A DNA stretch of 64,000 nt from Serratia oryzae (GTDB taxonomy: Bacteria > Pseudomonadota > Gammaproteobacteria > Enterobacterales > Enterobacteriaceae): assembly GCF_001976145.1 (NCBI RefSeq), contig NZ_MOXD01000009.1:124051-188050 (forward strand), in the 5' to 3' direction. Positions 1-8,626 of the stretch are shown here, one piece after another; within the stretch, counting starts at the first letter, position 1; every line of letters begins with the position of its first letter. The position numbers were made by a program, and so were the translations under genes. The notes under the pieces are model-generated. The model saw only the letters and a list, made by a program, of their open reading frames with translations, was not told where the DNA came from and did not search any database.

Positions 1-1174
1 GCGCCAGCTCGCTGTGGTGGAACAGCGACCATGCGTGCTGCAGCAGAATATCGCGCAGCATGCTGACGTCGCTGGCCGCCAACGCATGGTGAATGGCTTC
101 TGCCGGGTAACCGAGCGCCAGCCAGCCTTCGGCAGCGGCACGGTGCAGGCCCGGCAACTCGAGCGCCAGCTCCCACTGGCAGCGCTGGCGCAGGAAGGAG
201 GCGAATAACGGGTGGAAACAGAACCACTCACCGGTATCGTCCATACGGTGGATAAACAGCCCCTGGCGCTCCAGTTCTTCGAGACGCTGCTGGCCGTTAT
301 CTTCACCGGTCAGGCGCACGATCAGCGCGTCGTTCATCGAACGTAATACCGAACAGCGCAGCAGGAAGGCGCGGGCATCGGCATCGACGCGATCCAGCAC
401 CTCATCCACCAAGTAGTCGGAAAGGTGGCTGGCGTTCAACCCGGCCAAGCGTTTGGCGGATTGTTGGGCTGATGAGGCCGATTGACGGGCAGAAAGCGCG
501 ATCAGCTGTAACGCGGTTGCCCAGCCTTCCACTTCGTCACACAGGCGGCTGCTGTCATGCTGTTCAAGCGGTGAACTCAGGCGACAGTCGAAGAACTGTT
601 TGGCTTCCTGGTGGGTGAAAGCTAGCTGTTGCGCGCTCAATTCCAGCAGTTGATCGCGCACGCGCAGGTTGGCGATGCCGAGAGCGGGCAGCGTGCGCGA
701 CAGCAGGATCAGCGTCAGGTTTTCCGGCTGATGGCGCAGGAAGAAGCGCATCGCTTCGTGGATTACGTCATTGGTGATCAGATGATAATCATCAATCACC
801 AGATACAGAGGGTGATGCCAGTCGGAAAGCTCGATAAACAGTTGCGCGAACAGCGCAGACAGGCTGGCGTACTGGTGTTTCTGGCTTAACGCTTCGCTCT
901 TCACGCAGTGCCCACCGGTAGCCTGTTGCAGTGCGGCGATCAGGTAGCTGGCAAAGCGCTCTGGCTGGTTGTCGCTTTCGTCCAGTGAGTACCACCCGAG
1001 ATCCGACTTGCCCGCTGCCCATTGGGCAACCAGCGTGGTTTTTCCATATCCTGCCGGGCAATTGACCAATGTCAGGCGATAATTTGCCGCGCTGGCTAGC
1101 TTCACCAGCAGGCGATCGCGTATCACGGTATTTTGCAGCCGTACCGGACGGCTCAGTTTTGATGGGATCAGCAT
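1..1174 (-). CDS. malT: MalT, ATP-dependent maltotriose-responsive activator of the maltose regulon (3' part outside window)
   Basis: The reading frame stays open from the ATG at 1174 to the window edge and gives about 391 of the roughly 900 residues expected for this family. It begins [20 protein letters not shown], followed by a Walker A motif (PAGYGKTT, residues 40-47) and the VIDDYH Walker B region, as in the STAND-class ATPase MalT. Known role: with maltotriose and ATP it forms oligomers that activate mal promoters. It is divergent from malPQ, the usual arrangement. The winged-helix LuxR-type DNA-binding end lies beyond the edge, so intactness cannot be judged. Confidence 0.95.
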   Translation of the reverse strand, partial: MLIPSKLSRPVRLQNTVIRDRLLVKLASAANYRLTLVNCPAGYGKTTLVAQWAAGKSDLGWYSLDESDNQPERFASYLIAALQQATGGHCVKSEALSQKHQYASLSALFAQLFIELSDWHHPLYLVIDDYHLITNDVIHEAMRFFLRHQPENLTLILLSRTLPALGIANLRVRDQLLELSAQQLAFTHQEAKQFFDCRLSSPLEQHDSSRLCDEVEGWATALQLIALSARQSASSAQQSAKRLAGLNASHLSDYLVDEVLDRVDADARAFLLRCSVLRSMNDALIVRLTGEDNGQQRLEELERQGLFIHRMDDTGEWFCFHPLFASFLRQRCQWELALELPGLHRAAAEGWLALGYPAEAIHHALAASDVSMLRDILLQHAWSLFHHSELA

Positions 1175-1354
1175 AATATTCCAGGTGTAAAGTGCGGTTC
1201 CCGCCGCCGAAGGACTGCCCGAAGTTTTTTGTCGCGAATCTTCTTCGGGGCCGGGGTAATATTAATTATTTTGTAGCTCGTAATTAATCCCCCTCAATAA
1301 CTTCGAACATCGCCAAAAGTATTGCAACAAGCTTCCGCTTTGGCTTGGAGTTAA

Positions 1355-1376
1355 GTTGCTATCGATCACACTTTTC
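1355..1376 (-). promoter_or_regulatory. Candidate CRP site for malT
   Basis: Read leftward, the sequence has a strong CRP half site (AAGTGTGATC) followed by a weak second half. malT is known in E. coli to be CRP-dependent, so a site here is expected. It lies about 190 bases from the malT ATG, which is rather far. Confidence 0.35.
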
Positions 1377-1571
1377 ACGCTTGTTGGCAGACTGCTTTTC
1401 TATCATGGCGTTTAACGACGTTCGATAACTGTAGCGGTGATTTCTTTGTCTGACGAGATAGGAACAAAACTTCAGCGACGCAGGCCACGTATGTTAATGT
1501 CGCTACGTTGTAGGCTGCCGTTGTTTTTTTGCACAACGGGAGCCTTAATGGCGCGTTTATCGAGGGTGAAA

Positions 1572-1640
1572 AGTGCCCGAGATCACAATTCTAACTACGC
1601 CCCAACCCTCCTCCCTCGCTAATCCTCAGGCGGGATGATG
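1572..1640 (+). promoter_or_regulatory. Candidate MalT boxes and CRP half site of the malPQ promoter
   Basis: CCTCCTCCCT at 1607-1616 is one base from the complement of the MalT box GGGGAKGAGG, and cGGGATGATG at 1631-1640 resembles a direct-strand box. A TCACA half site with an aGTGc partner lies at 1572-1587. The malP ATG follows about 70 bases downstream. Assignment rests on known mal regulation plus these weak matches. Confidence 0.5.
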
Positions 1641-1709
1641 CCGCGGCGCATTCTCCCCGGCACGATAGTGAAAAAATTGGCCCATTTATCGGATTAGAGA
1701 GTTTTTCCT

Positions 1710-4115
1710 ATGTCACAGCCTACGCTCAAAAAGGACGTTTTTCTGGCTGCGCTGACTCGTCAGTGGCAGCGTTTTGGCCTCAATTCTGCACAGCAGATGA
1801 CCCAACATCAATGGTGGGAAGCAGTGAGTGCTGCGCTTGCCGAGCAACTGGCCGCACAGCCTGCGCCGCGTAAAAGCAGCAAGTCGTTGCGCCATGTGAA
1901 CTATATCTCGATGGAGTTTTTGATTGGCCGCCTGACCGCTAATAACCTGATCAACCTCGGCTGGTACGATACGGTTGAAGCGGCGCTGGCTGAGCAGGAC
2001 GTTAAACTGGCGGATTTGCTGGAGCAGGAAACCGATCCGGCGCTGGGTAACGGCGGGCTGGGGCGCTTGGCGGCCTGCTTCCTTGATTCAATGGCGACGG
2101 TGGAACAACCGGCCACCGGTTATGGCCTGAACTATCAGTATGGCCTGTTCCGCCAGTCGTTCAAAGACGGGCACCAGCAGGAAGCGCCAGATAACTGGCA
2201 GCGCGAAAGCTATCCGTGGTTCCGCCACAATGCGGCGCTGGCGGTGGATGTCGGTATCGGTGGTAAAGTAGAGAAGCTGGCCGATGGCCGCGAGCAATGG
2301 CACCCGGCATTCACCCTGCGTGGCGAAGCCTGGGATCTGCCGGTGCTGGGGTTCCGCAACGGGGTGACTCAGCCGCTGCGCCTGTGGCAGGCGACGCACG
2401 CACATCCGTTCGATCTGAACGATTTCAACGACGGTAAATTCCTGCAGGCAGAAAAGCAGGGCGTTGAAGCGGCCAAGCTGACCAAAGTGCTCTATCCGAA
2501 TGATAACCATCAGGCGGGCAAACGCCTGCGCCTGATGCAGCAGTATTTCCAGTGCGCCTGTTCGGTGGCGGATATTCTGCGCAAACACCACCTGGCGGGC
2601 CGCAAGATTGCCGATCTGCCGAAGTACGAAGTGATCCAGCTTAACGATACTCACCCGACTATCGCCATTCCGGAAATGCTGCGCATCCTGCTGGATGAAC
2701 ATCAGCTGGATTGGGACGCGGCCTGGGCGATCACCAGCAAGACCTTCGCCTATACCAACCACACGCTGATGCCGGAAGCCTTGGAATGCTGGGATGAAAA
2801 GCTGGTGCGCAGCCTGCTGCCACGCCACTTCTCGATCATCAAGCAGATCAATGCCAACTTTAAAAAGCTGGTGGATCAACACTGGCCGGGAGATGACGCC
2901 GTTTGGGCCAAACTGGCGGTGCACCATAACAAGCAGGTGCGCATGGCGAACCTGTGCGTCGTCAGCGGTTTTGCGGTTAACGGCGTGGCACAACTGCACT
3001 CGGATCTGGTGGTGAAGGATCTGTTCCCGGAATATCACCAGCTGTGGCCGAACAAATTCCACAACGTCACCAACGGTATCACCCCGCGCCGCTGGCTGAA
3101 GCAGTGTAACCCGGCGTTATCCGGCCTGATCGACAACACGTTAAAGGTGGAGTGGGCCAACGATCTGGATGCGCTGAAAGGCCTGGAAAAGTATGCCGAC
3201 GATGCGGCATTCCGCCAGCAGTATCAGCAGATTAAGCGTGAAAACAAGGTCGCTCTCGCCAATTATGTGCACAGCGTGATGGGCCTGACGCTTAACCCGG
3301 ATGCGATCTTCGACGTGCAGATTAAACGCCTGCATGAATACAAGCGTCAGCACCTGAACCTGCTGCATATCCTGTCGCTGTATCGCCAACTGCGCGATAA
3401 CCCGGAGATGGATATGGTGCCGCGCGTGTTCCTGTTCGGTGCCAAAGCGGCTCCGGGTTACTACCTGGCAAAAAACATCATTTATGCGATCAACCAGGCT
3501 GCGGAGAAGATCAACAACGATCCGATCGTGAAAGATCGTCTGAAAGTGGTGTTTATTCCTGACTATCGCGTTTCGGTCGCAGAGTTGATGATCCCGGCGG
3601 CCGATGTCTCTGAGCAGATCTCCACCGCCGGTAAAGAAGCGTCCGGCACCGGCAATATGAAGCTGGCGCTGAACGGGGCGTTGACCGTCGGGACGTTGGA
3701 CGGCGCCAACGTTGAGATTGCTGAGCAGGTAGGCGAAGACAATATCTTTATTTTCGGCAACACCGTGGAGCAGGTTAAGGCGTTGTTGAAGAAGGGCTAT
3801 GATCCGCTGAGTTATCGTAAGAAAGACAAGCATCTGAAAGCGATTCTGGATGAATTGGCCAGCGGTGCCTTCAGCCAGGGTGACAAGCACGCTTTCGATC
3901 TGATGCTGCACAGCCTGCTGGAAGGCGGCGACCCGTATCTGGTGCTGGCAGACTTTGCGTCTTACTGTGAGGCTCAACGGCAGGTAGACAAACTGTATCG
4001 TGACCGCGATGAATGGACGCGCCGCACTATCCTTAACACCGCGCGCGTGGGCATGTTCAGTTCGGATCGTTCGATCCGCGACTATCAGCAGCGTATCTGG
4101 CAAGCCAAGCGTTAA
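1710..4115 (+). CDS. malP: Maltodextrin phosphorylase
   Basis: An 801-residue glycogen/maltodextrin phosphorylase (GT35), close to the 797 residues of E. coli MalP. It splits linear maltodextrins with phosphate to glucose 1-phosphate in the cytoplasm. The pyridoxal-phosphate lysine sits in [14 protein letters not shown] (Lys651). The glycine-rich [20 protein letters not shown] segment near residue 110 is typical of the family. It is followed after 9 bases by malQ, so the two form an operon. Nothing suggests damage. Confidence 0.97.
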   Translation: MSQPTLKKDVFLAALTRQWQRFGLNSAQQMTQHQWWEAVSAALAEQLAAQPAPRKSSKSLRHVNYISMEFLIGRLTANNLINLGWYDTVEAALAEQDVKLADLLEQETDPALGNGGLGRLAACFLDSMATVEQPATGYGLNYQYGLFRQSFKDGHQQEAPDNWQRESYPWFRHNAALAVDVGIGGKVEKLADGREQWHPAFTLRGEAWDLPVLGFRNGVTQPLRLWQATHAHPFDLNDFNDGKFLQAEKQGVEAAKLTKVLYPNDNHQAGKRLRLMQQYFQCACSVADILRKHHLAGRKIADLPKYEVIQLNDTHPTIAIPEMLRILLDEHQLDWDAAWAITSKTFAYTNHTLMPEALECWDEKLVRSLLPRHFSIIKQINANFKKLVDQHWPGDDAVWAKLAVHHNKQVRMANLCVVSGFAVNGVAQLHSDLVVKDLFPEYHQLWPNKFHNVTNGITPRRWLKQCNPALSGLIDNTLKVEWANDLDALKGLEKYADDAAFRQQYQQIKRENKVALANYVHSVMGLTLNPDAIFDVQIKRLHEYKRQHLNLLHILSLYRQLRDNPEMDMVPRVFLFGAKAAPGYYLAKNIIYAINQAAEKINNDPIVKDRLKVVFIPDYRVSVAELMIPAADVSEQISTAGKEASGTGNMKLALNGALTVGTLDGANVEIAEQVGEDNIFIFGNTVEQVKALLKKGYDPLSYRKKDKHLKAILDELASGAFSQGDKHAFDLMLHSLLEGGDPYLVLADFASYCEAQRQVDKLYRDRDEWTRRTILNTARVGMFSSDRSIRDYQQRIWQAKR

Positions 4116-4124
4116 GGAGTACGA

Positions 4125-6206
4125 ATGAGTAAAGCTATCGATCAGGCGGCCTCTCAGGCAGGGATTGCGGCTGATTACATCAATGCCCATGGTAAACAGC
4201 AGGCGATTTCGTCGGAGACCAAACGTAAGCTGCTGGATGCGATGAACAGCGCTTCGCTCCGCTCGGAGGAGGCGCCGTTACCGGTGGTGAAAGTGTTTTA
4301 TCACGGCAGCCCGGTGGCACTGCCGCTGGGCGGTAGCGGTGAGTACCACTGGGTGCTGCAATGCGAGGACGGCAGCCAGCAGCAGGGCCGTGCCAGCGCG
4401 CGTAAAACCTTGACCCTGGCAGGGAAACTGCCGCAGGGCTACCACCTGCTCCAACTGATGCAGGGTGAGCAGCAGTGGCAGTGCCGGCTGATTGTGGCGC
4501 CAAAACGCTGTTACGAACCTAAGGCCTTGATGACCGGAAAAAAACTGTGGGGTGCCTGCGTGCAACTCTACACGCTGCGGTCCGATCGCAACTGGGGTAT
4601 CGGTGATTTTGGCGACCTGCGCGTGATGGTGAGCGAAGTGGGAAAGCGCGGCGGTGCCTTTGTCGGGCTGAACCCCATCCACGCGCTGTACCCGGCCAGC
4701 CCGGAAAGTGCCAGCCCGTACAGCCCTTCGTCACGCCGTTGGCTGAACGTGGTGTACATCGACGTTAATGCGGTGGAGGATTTCCAGCGTAGTGCAGCCG
4801 CGCAGAAATGGTGGCAGAAAGCGGCAACGCAGAAGCTGCTGGCGAAAGCGCGCGGCAGCGATCGCGTGGATTACAGTGCGGTCACCCAGTTGAAGCTGGC
4901 GGCGCTGAAGTTGGCTTTCCCACAGTTTCAGGCGCGCAAGGCCAGTGATGCGTTGAAGCAGGCGTTTGAACATTTCGTGAGCGAAGGAGGCAGCAGCCTG
5001 TATCAACAGGCGGCCTTCGATGCGCTGCACGCGCATCTTTCTGCCAGCGATAACAGCATGTGGGGCTGGCCGGTCTGGCCGGAAGAGTATCGGCAGGGTA
5101 ATACCGCCGCCGTAGAAGCGTTTTGCCGGCAGCATACGGATGAAGTGACCTTCTATCTGTGGCTGCAGTGGCTGGCCGCCAGACAGTTTGCCGAATGTTT
5201 CAGCCAGAGCCAGGAGCAGCAGATGCCGATCGGCCTCTACCGCGATCTGGCGGTGGGCGTGGCAGAAGGCGGTGCTGAAACCTGGTGTGAGCGTGAGCTG
5301 TATTGCCTGGGAGCCTCTGTCGGAGCTCCGCCGGATGTCCTTGGCCCACTGGGGCAAAACTGGGGCCTGCCGCCAATGGATCCCCATGTGATGGTCGCGC
5401 GCGGCTATCAGCCGTTTATCGATTTGCTGCGTGCCAATATGACCAGTTGCGGCGCTTTGCGCATCGATCACGTCATGGCGCTGCTGCGGCTGTGGTGGAT
5501 CCCGTATGGGGAGACTGCCGATCATGGGGCTTACGTTAAGTACCCGGTTGACGATCTGCTGGCGCTGCTGGCGTTGGAAAGCCAGCGCCATCGCTGCATG
5601 GTGATTGGTGAAGATCTTGGTACTGTGCCGGTGGAGATCGTCGGCAAGCTGCGTGACAGCGGGGTCTACTCTTACAAAGTGCTGTATTTCGAACACGACA
5701 GCGAAAACCAGTTCCGTGCGCCGCAGTCGTATCCGGTGCAGGCGATGGCCACCATTACCACGCACGATCTGCCCACGCTGCGCGGTTACTGGCAAAGCGG
5801 CGACTTGACGCTGGGTGAAACGCTGGGGTTATACCCGGATGCCGCGGTGCTCAAAACGCTGTTTGCCGATCGTGAACGTGCCAAGCAGGGGCTGTTGGAT
5901 GGGCTGCACCGTTACGGCTGTGTGCCGCAGAAGGTGGGCAAAAAGGCCTCGTTGCTGGCGATGAGCCCGTTGTTGAACCGCGGGTTACAGCGTTACGTAG
6001 CGGACAGTGCCAGTGCGTTACTGGGCCTGCAGCCGGAAGATTGGCTGGATATGGCCGATCCGGTCAATATCCCGGGCACCAGCAGCGAATACCCAAACTG
6101 GCGGCGCAAGCTGAGCCATACCTTGGAAGAGATGTTTGCCGATCGGCAGGTGAACCGTTTACTGAAGGACTTGGATAAGCGGCGCAAAAAGGTGTCGGTA
6201 GGGTAA
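4125..6206 (+). CDS. malQ: 4-alpha-glucanotransferase (amylomaltase)
   Basis: A 693-residue GH77 enzyme that transfers glucanosyl units between maltodextrins, releasing glucose and making longer chains for MalP. The catalytic triad is visible: nucleophile Asp448 in RIDHVM, acid/base Glu496 in GEDLGT and Asp548 in THDLPT, the same numbers as in E. coli MalQ. The ATG follows AAGGAG with good spacing. It is the second gene of malPQ and ends at a hairpin shared with nfuA. Confidence 0.97.
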   Translation: MSKAIDQAASQAGIAADYINAHGKQQAISSETKRKLLDAMNSASLRSEEAPLPVVKVFYHGSPVALPLGGSGEYHWVLQCEDGSQQQGRASARKTLTLAGKLPQGYHLLQLMQGEQQWQCRLIVAPKRCYEPKALMTGKKLWGACVQLYTLRSDRNWGIGDFGDLRVMVSEVGKRGGAFVGLNPIHALYPASPESASPYSPSSRRWLNVVYIDVNAVEDFQRSAAAQKWWQKAATQKLLAKARGSDRVDYSAVTQLKLAALKLAFPQFQARKASDALKQAFEHFVSEGGSSLYQQAAFDALHAHLSASDNSMWGWPVWPEEYRQGNTAAVEAFCRQHTDEVTFYLWLQWLAARQFAECFSQSQEQQMPIGLYRDLAVGVAEGGAETWCERELYCLGASVGAPPDVLGPLGQNWGLPPMDPHVMVARGYQPFIDLLRANMTSCGALRIDHVMALLRLWWIPYGETADHGAYVKYPVDDLLALLALESQRHRCMVIGEDLGTVPVEIVGKLRDSGVYSYKVLYFEHDSENQFRAPQSYPVQAMATITTHDLPTLRGYWQSGDLTLGETLGLYPDAAVLKTLFADRERAKQGLLDGLHRYGCVPQKVGKKASLLAMSPLLNRGLQRYVADSASALLGLQPEDWLDMADPVNIPGTSSEYPNWRRKLSHTLEEMFADRQVNRLLKDLDKRRKKVSVG

Positions 6207-6213
6207 TGAAATG

Positions 6214-6234
6214 AGGGCGCCGTACTGGCGCCCT
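6214..6234. terminator. Hairpin between convergent malQ and nfuA
   Basis: AGGGCGCC, a 5-base loop and GGCGCCCT form a perfect 8-bp stem just after the malQ stop and before the nfuA stop. No long U tract follows on either strand, so it is a probable bidirectional terminator of moderate strength. Confidence 0.6.
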
Positions 6235-6241
6235 AAGCATA

Positions 6242-6817
6242 TTAGTAGTAAGAGTGCTCGCCACGCTGGTGCTCGGTGAGATCGCGTACCCCTTTCAGCT
6301 CCGGGAACTTCTGCAGCAGCTCTTTCTCGATCCCTTCCTTCAGCGTCACGTCAACCATTGAGCAACCGTTGCAGCCGCCGCCGAACTGCAGGATAGCCAG
6401 CCCGTCATCGGTGATCTCCATCAGCGAGACGCGGCCACCGTGGCCTGCCAACTGCGGGTTGATCTGCGATTGCAGCACGTATTCCACGCGCTCCATCAAC
6501 GGAGCATTGTCGTCGACTTTGCGCATTTTGGCGTTTGGCGCTTTCAGCGTGAGCTGGGAACCGAGCTGATCGGTGACAAAGTCGATTTCGGCGTCTTCCA
6601 GATACGGCGTGCTCAGCTCATCAACGTAAGCAGACAGTTTTTCGAACTTCAGTTCGGTATCTGTTGCTTCTACCGCATCTGGCGGGCAATAGGAAACGCC
6701 GCATTCCGCCGTTGGCGTACCCGGATTAATCACGAATACGCGAATCTGGGTACCTTCTTCTTGGTTTGCCAACAGTTTGGCAAAATGTTCCTGTGCTGCA
6801 TCTGTTATACGGATCAT
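6242..6817 (-). CDS. nfuA: Fe-S biogenesis/repair protein NfuA
   Basis: A 191-residue two-domain protein. The N-terminal part is a degenerate A-type carrier domain ([13 protein letters not shown]), the C-terminal part a Nfu domain with Cys149-x-x-Cys152 in [12 protein letters not shown], the pair that holds a [4Fe-4S] cluster across a dimer in E. coli. It delivers clusters to target enzymes under iron or oxidative stress. It is transcribed toward malQ and sits next to gntX on the same strand. Confidence 0.97.
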   Translation of the reverse strand: MIRITDAAQEHFAKLLANQEEGTQIRVFVINPGTPTAECGVSYCPPDAVEATDTELKFEKLSAYVDELSTPYLEDAEIDFVTDQLGSQLTLKAPNAKMRKVDDNAPLMERVEYVLQSQINPQLAGHGGRVSLMEITDDGLAILQFGGGCNGCSMVDVTLKEGIEKELLQKFPELKGVRDLTEHQRGEHSYY

Positions 6818-6875
6818 GGCATTGACTCAATAGTTGACTGCTATAGTAGGATATAATACGCCCATTGCGATGGTA

Positions 6876-7559
6876 CTACAATGTGCGGCAGACGCACCAG
6901 ATCTGCAATGATGCGACGCCCTGTTTCTGCAATAATTTAGCGACTTCTGCCACTGTGCTGCCGGTGGTCACCACGTCATCCAGCAGTGCCACATGCTTTC
7001 CTGCCAGGTTTTCATCGCAACGGAATGCGCCGCGTAAATTGCGCCGCCGTGCGCGAGCGATTAACCCTTGCTGCGGTGAGGTCTCCCTGATCCGGCGCAG
7101 CGCGGCGGGCCGATATTCGCACCCCAGCCAGCGTGCCAGGTGGCGAGCGAGCAGATCGCTCTGATTATAACCCCGCCGCCAGCAGCGTTTATCCTGTAAG
7201 GGTATCGCTAAAATGATTTCCGGTCTGTTCAGATGTTGCTCTCGGTGAGCCTGTAGCCAATGCAGCAGGATCAGCCGGGCCAGCGTCGGGGCCAATTCCG
7301 GCGTACGCTGAAATTTGAAGCGTTTGATCAGGGTACTGAGTGGCAGGCAGTAGTCGCTGGCAAAAACCAATGCCTGCCAGGGCGGTGGCTGCTGCAAGCA
7401 GCGGCCGCAAGGCCGGTGCCGATCGCCGCTGGGCAGACCACAGCGCGGGCAGCTCAGCGGTTTGGCGGGCAACTCACGCAGGCAATAACTGCAGATCCCC
7501 TGCTGCAGCAGCCTTAATGGTTGCCGACATAGCCAACAGCGGCCATAGATTGATAGCAT
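6876..7559 (-). CDS. gntX: ComF-family phosphoribosyltransferase-like protein GntX
   Basis: The start at 7559 (MLSIYGRCWLC) gives 227 residues, the E. coli length; longer frames upstream run into bioH. Four CxxC pairs (8/11, 23/26, 37/40, 51/54) form a zinc-ribbon-like N-terminus, and the PRPP-binding loop VALLDDVVTTGST lies near the C-terminus. Known as GntX/YhgH; ComF homologues act in handling incoming DNA, and mutants of E. coli yhgH affect use of DNA as nutrient. The true substrate is unknown. It is divergent from bioH across only 44 bases. Confidence 0.9.
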   Translation of the reverse strand: MLSIYGRCWLCRQPLRLLQQGICSYCLRELPAKPLSCPRCGLPSGDRHRPCGRCLQQPPPWQALVFASDYCLPLSTLIKRFKFQRTPELAPTLARLILLHWLQAHREQHLNRPEIILAIPLQDKRCWRRGYNQSDLLARHLARWLGCEYRPAALRRIRETSPQQGLIARARRRNLRGAFRCDENLAGKHVALLDDVVTTGSTVAEVAKLLQKQGVASLQIWCVCRTL

Positions 7560-7603
7560 AGTCGTCCTCCGTGACGGAACGAGTTTCAGAAGGACAATAA
7601 CTG

Positions 7604-8374
7604 ATGACAGCGCTGTATTGGCAAACCCTAGGTGAAGGCGATCGCGATCTTGTGCTGCTGCACGGGTGGGGATTGAATGCGGAAGTATGGAGTTGCACGT
7701 TGGATCGACTGACGCCGCATTTTCGCGTGCACCTGGTCGACTTGCCTGGCTATGGCCGCAGCCAGGGGGATGGCGAACTCTCGCTGCCGCAGATGGCGGA
7801 CATTCTGCTGGCGGCGGCCCCTGCGTGCGCTTACTGGCTGGGTTGGTCATTGGGTGGGCTGGTGGCCGGGCAGGTTGCACTGATGCAGCCTGAGCGCGTA
7901 GCCGGATTGATCACCGTGGCTTCCTCCCCCTGTTTTGCCGCACAGGGTGATTGGCCGGGGATCCGGCCCGACGTGTTGAGCGGTTTTCAGCAGCAACTCA
8001 GCCAAGACTTCAAACGCACCGTAGAGCGTTTTCTGGCGCTGCAAACTCTGGGGAGTGAAAGTGCCCGCCAGGATGCGCGCTTGCTAAAAACCGTAGTGCT
8101 GAATCAACCGATGCCGAGTGTCGCGGTGCTCAACGGCGGGCTTGATATGCTGCGCACCGTGGATCAGCGCCAATTGTTGGCCAAGCCTACGATGCCGGTG
8201 CTGCGTATTTATGGTTATCTGGACGGTTTGGTACCGCGTAAGGTGGCAACGCTGTTGGATGAGTGCTGGCCGCAGTCGTCCTCGGTGGTGATCCCCAAAG
8301 CGGCCCATGCGCCTTTCGTTTCTCATCCAGAGGAGTTCACCGATATTATTCATCAGTTTACTGCCAGCCGTTAA
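7604..8374 (+). CDS. bioH: Pimeloyl-[acyl-carrier protein] methyl ester esterase
   Basis: A 256-residue alpha/beta hydrolase. The triad is Ser82 in GWSLGG, Asp207 in GYLDGLV and His235 in KAAHAPF, numbered exactly as in E. coli BioH. It removes the methyl group from pimeloyl-ACP methyl ester and so ends the disguised fatty-acid phase of biotin synthesis. It stands apart from the main bio operon, as in other enterics, and converges on feoC. Confidence 0.96.
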   Translation: MTALYWQTLGEGDRDLVLLHGWGLNAEVWSCTLDRLTPHFRVHLVDLPGYGRSQGDGELSLPQMADILLAAAPACAYWLGWSLGGLVAGQVALMQPERVAGLITVASSPCFAAQGDWPGIRPDVLSGFQQQLSQDFKRTVERFLALQTLGSESARQDARLLKTVVLNQPMPSVAVLNGGLDMLRTVDQRQLLAKPTMPVLRIYGYLDGLVPRKVATLLDECWPQSSSVVIPKAAHAPFVSHPEEFTDIIHQFTASR

Positions 8375-8386
8375 GTGCGGCGGTGT

Positions 8387-8626
8387 TCAGTTTTTCAAAC
8401 GATAAACCACCGTGCTGCACCCGACGCCTTCTGGGCAGTTCTTGCAACTGCCGCTCAGGCATTCGCTGTTATCTTGTTCAATACGCTCTACTTTCCCCAT
8501 CGCGGTTAAACGCTCCAGCATAGCCTCAACCAGTGGCAACGGCGTCGCCAGTTGGTAGCTCAACTGTTGCGCCTGGGCGCTGCCCCGTAGGGCCAGCGCA
8601 TCACGGAGTTGCAGCAGGCTGGCCAT
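8387..8626 (-). CDS. feoC: FeoC, [Fe-S]-dependent accessory protein of ferrous iron transport
   Basis: I take the ATG at 8626, whose last base is shared with the feoB stop (TGATG), giving 79 residues; E. coli FeoC starts with the same MASL. It is a small winged-helix protein with Cys56, Cys61, Cys64 and Cys70 in a C-x4-C-x2-C-x5-C pattern that binds an oxygen-sensitive Fe-S cluster. Salmonella FeoC protects FeoB from FtsH. It is the last gene of feoABC. Confidence 0.93.
   Translation of the reverse strand: MASLLQLRDALALRGSAQAQQLSYQLATPLPLVEAMLERLTAMGKVERIEQDNSECLSGSCKNCPEGVGCSTVVYRLKN

Larger units (their letters stand above)
1175..1709. other. malT-malP divergent intergenic region
   Basis: This 535-base stretch holds no credible gene. 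A 61-codon frame at 1437-1622 is arginine-rich with no ribosome site and looks like noise. It carries the control region for malT (leftward) and malPQ (rightward), with candidate CRP and MalT sites listed separately. Confidence 0.7.

Noticed and set aside
1437-1622. 61-codon frame between malT and malP
   Set aside because: No ribosome site, arginine-rich, and it lies across the MalT and CRP control sites.
2088-3062. Long leftward frame (324 codons) opposite malP, and similar ones opposite malQ, yhgF (12165-13136), nirB (41047-42045, 42274-43218), codA (43526-44557) and btsS (52218-53258)
   Set aside because: All lie opposite strongly conserved genes, lack recognisable motifs and ribosome sites, and are His/Gln/Arg-rich as expected of shadow frames in G+C-rich coding DNA.
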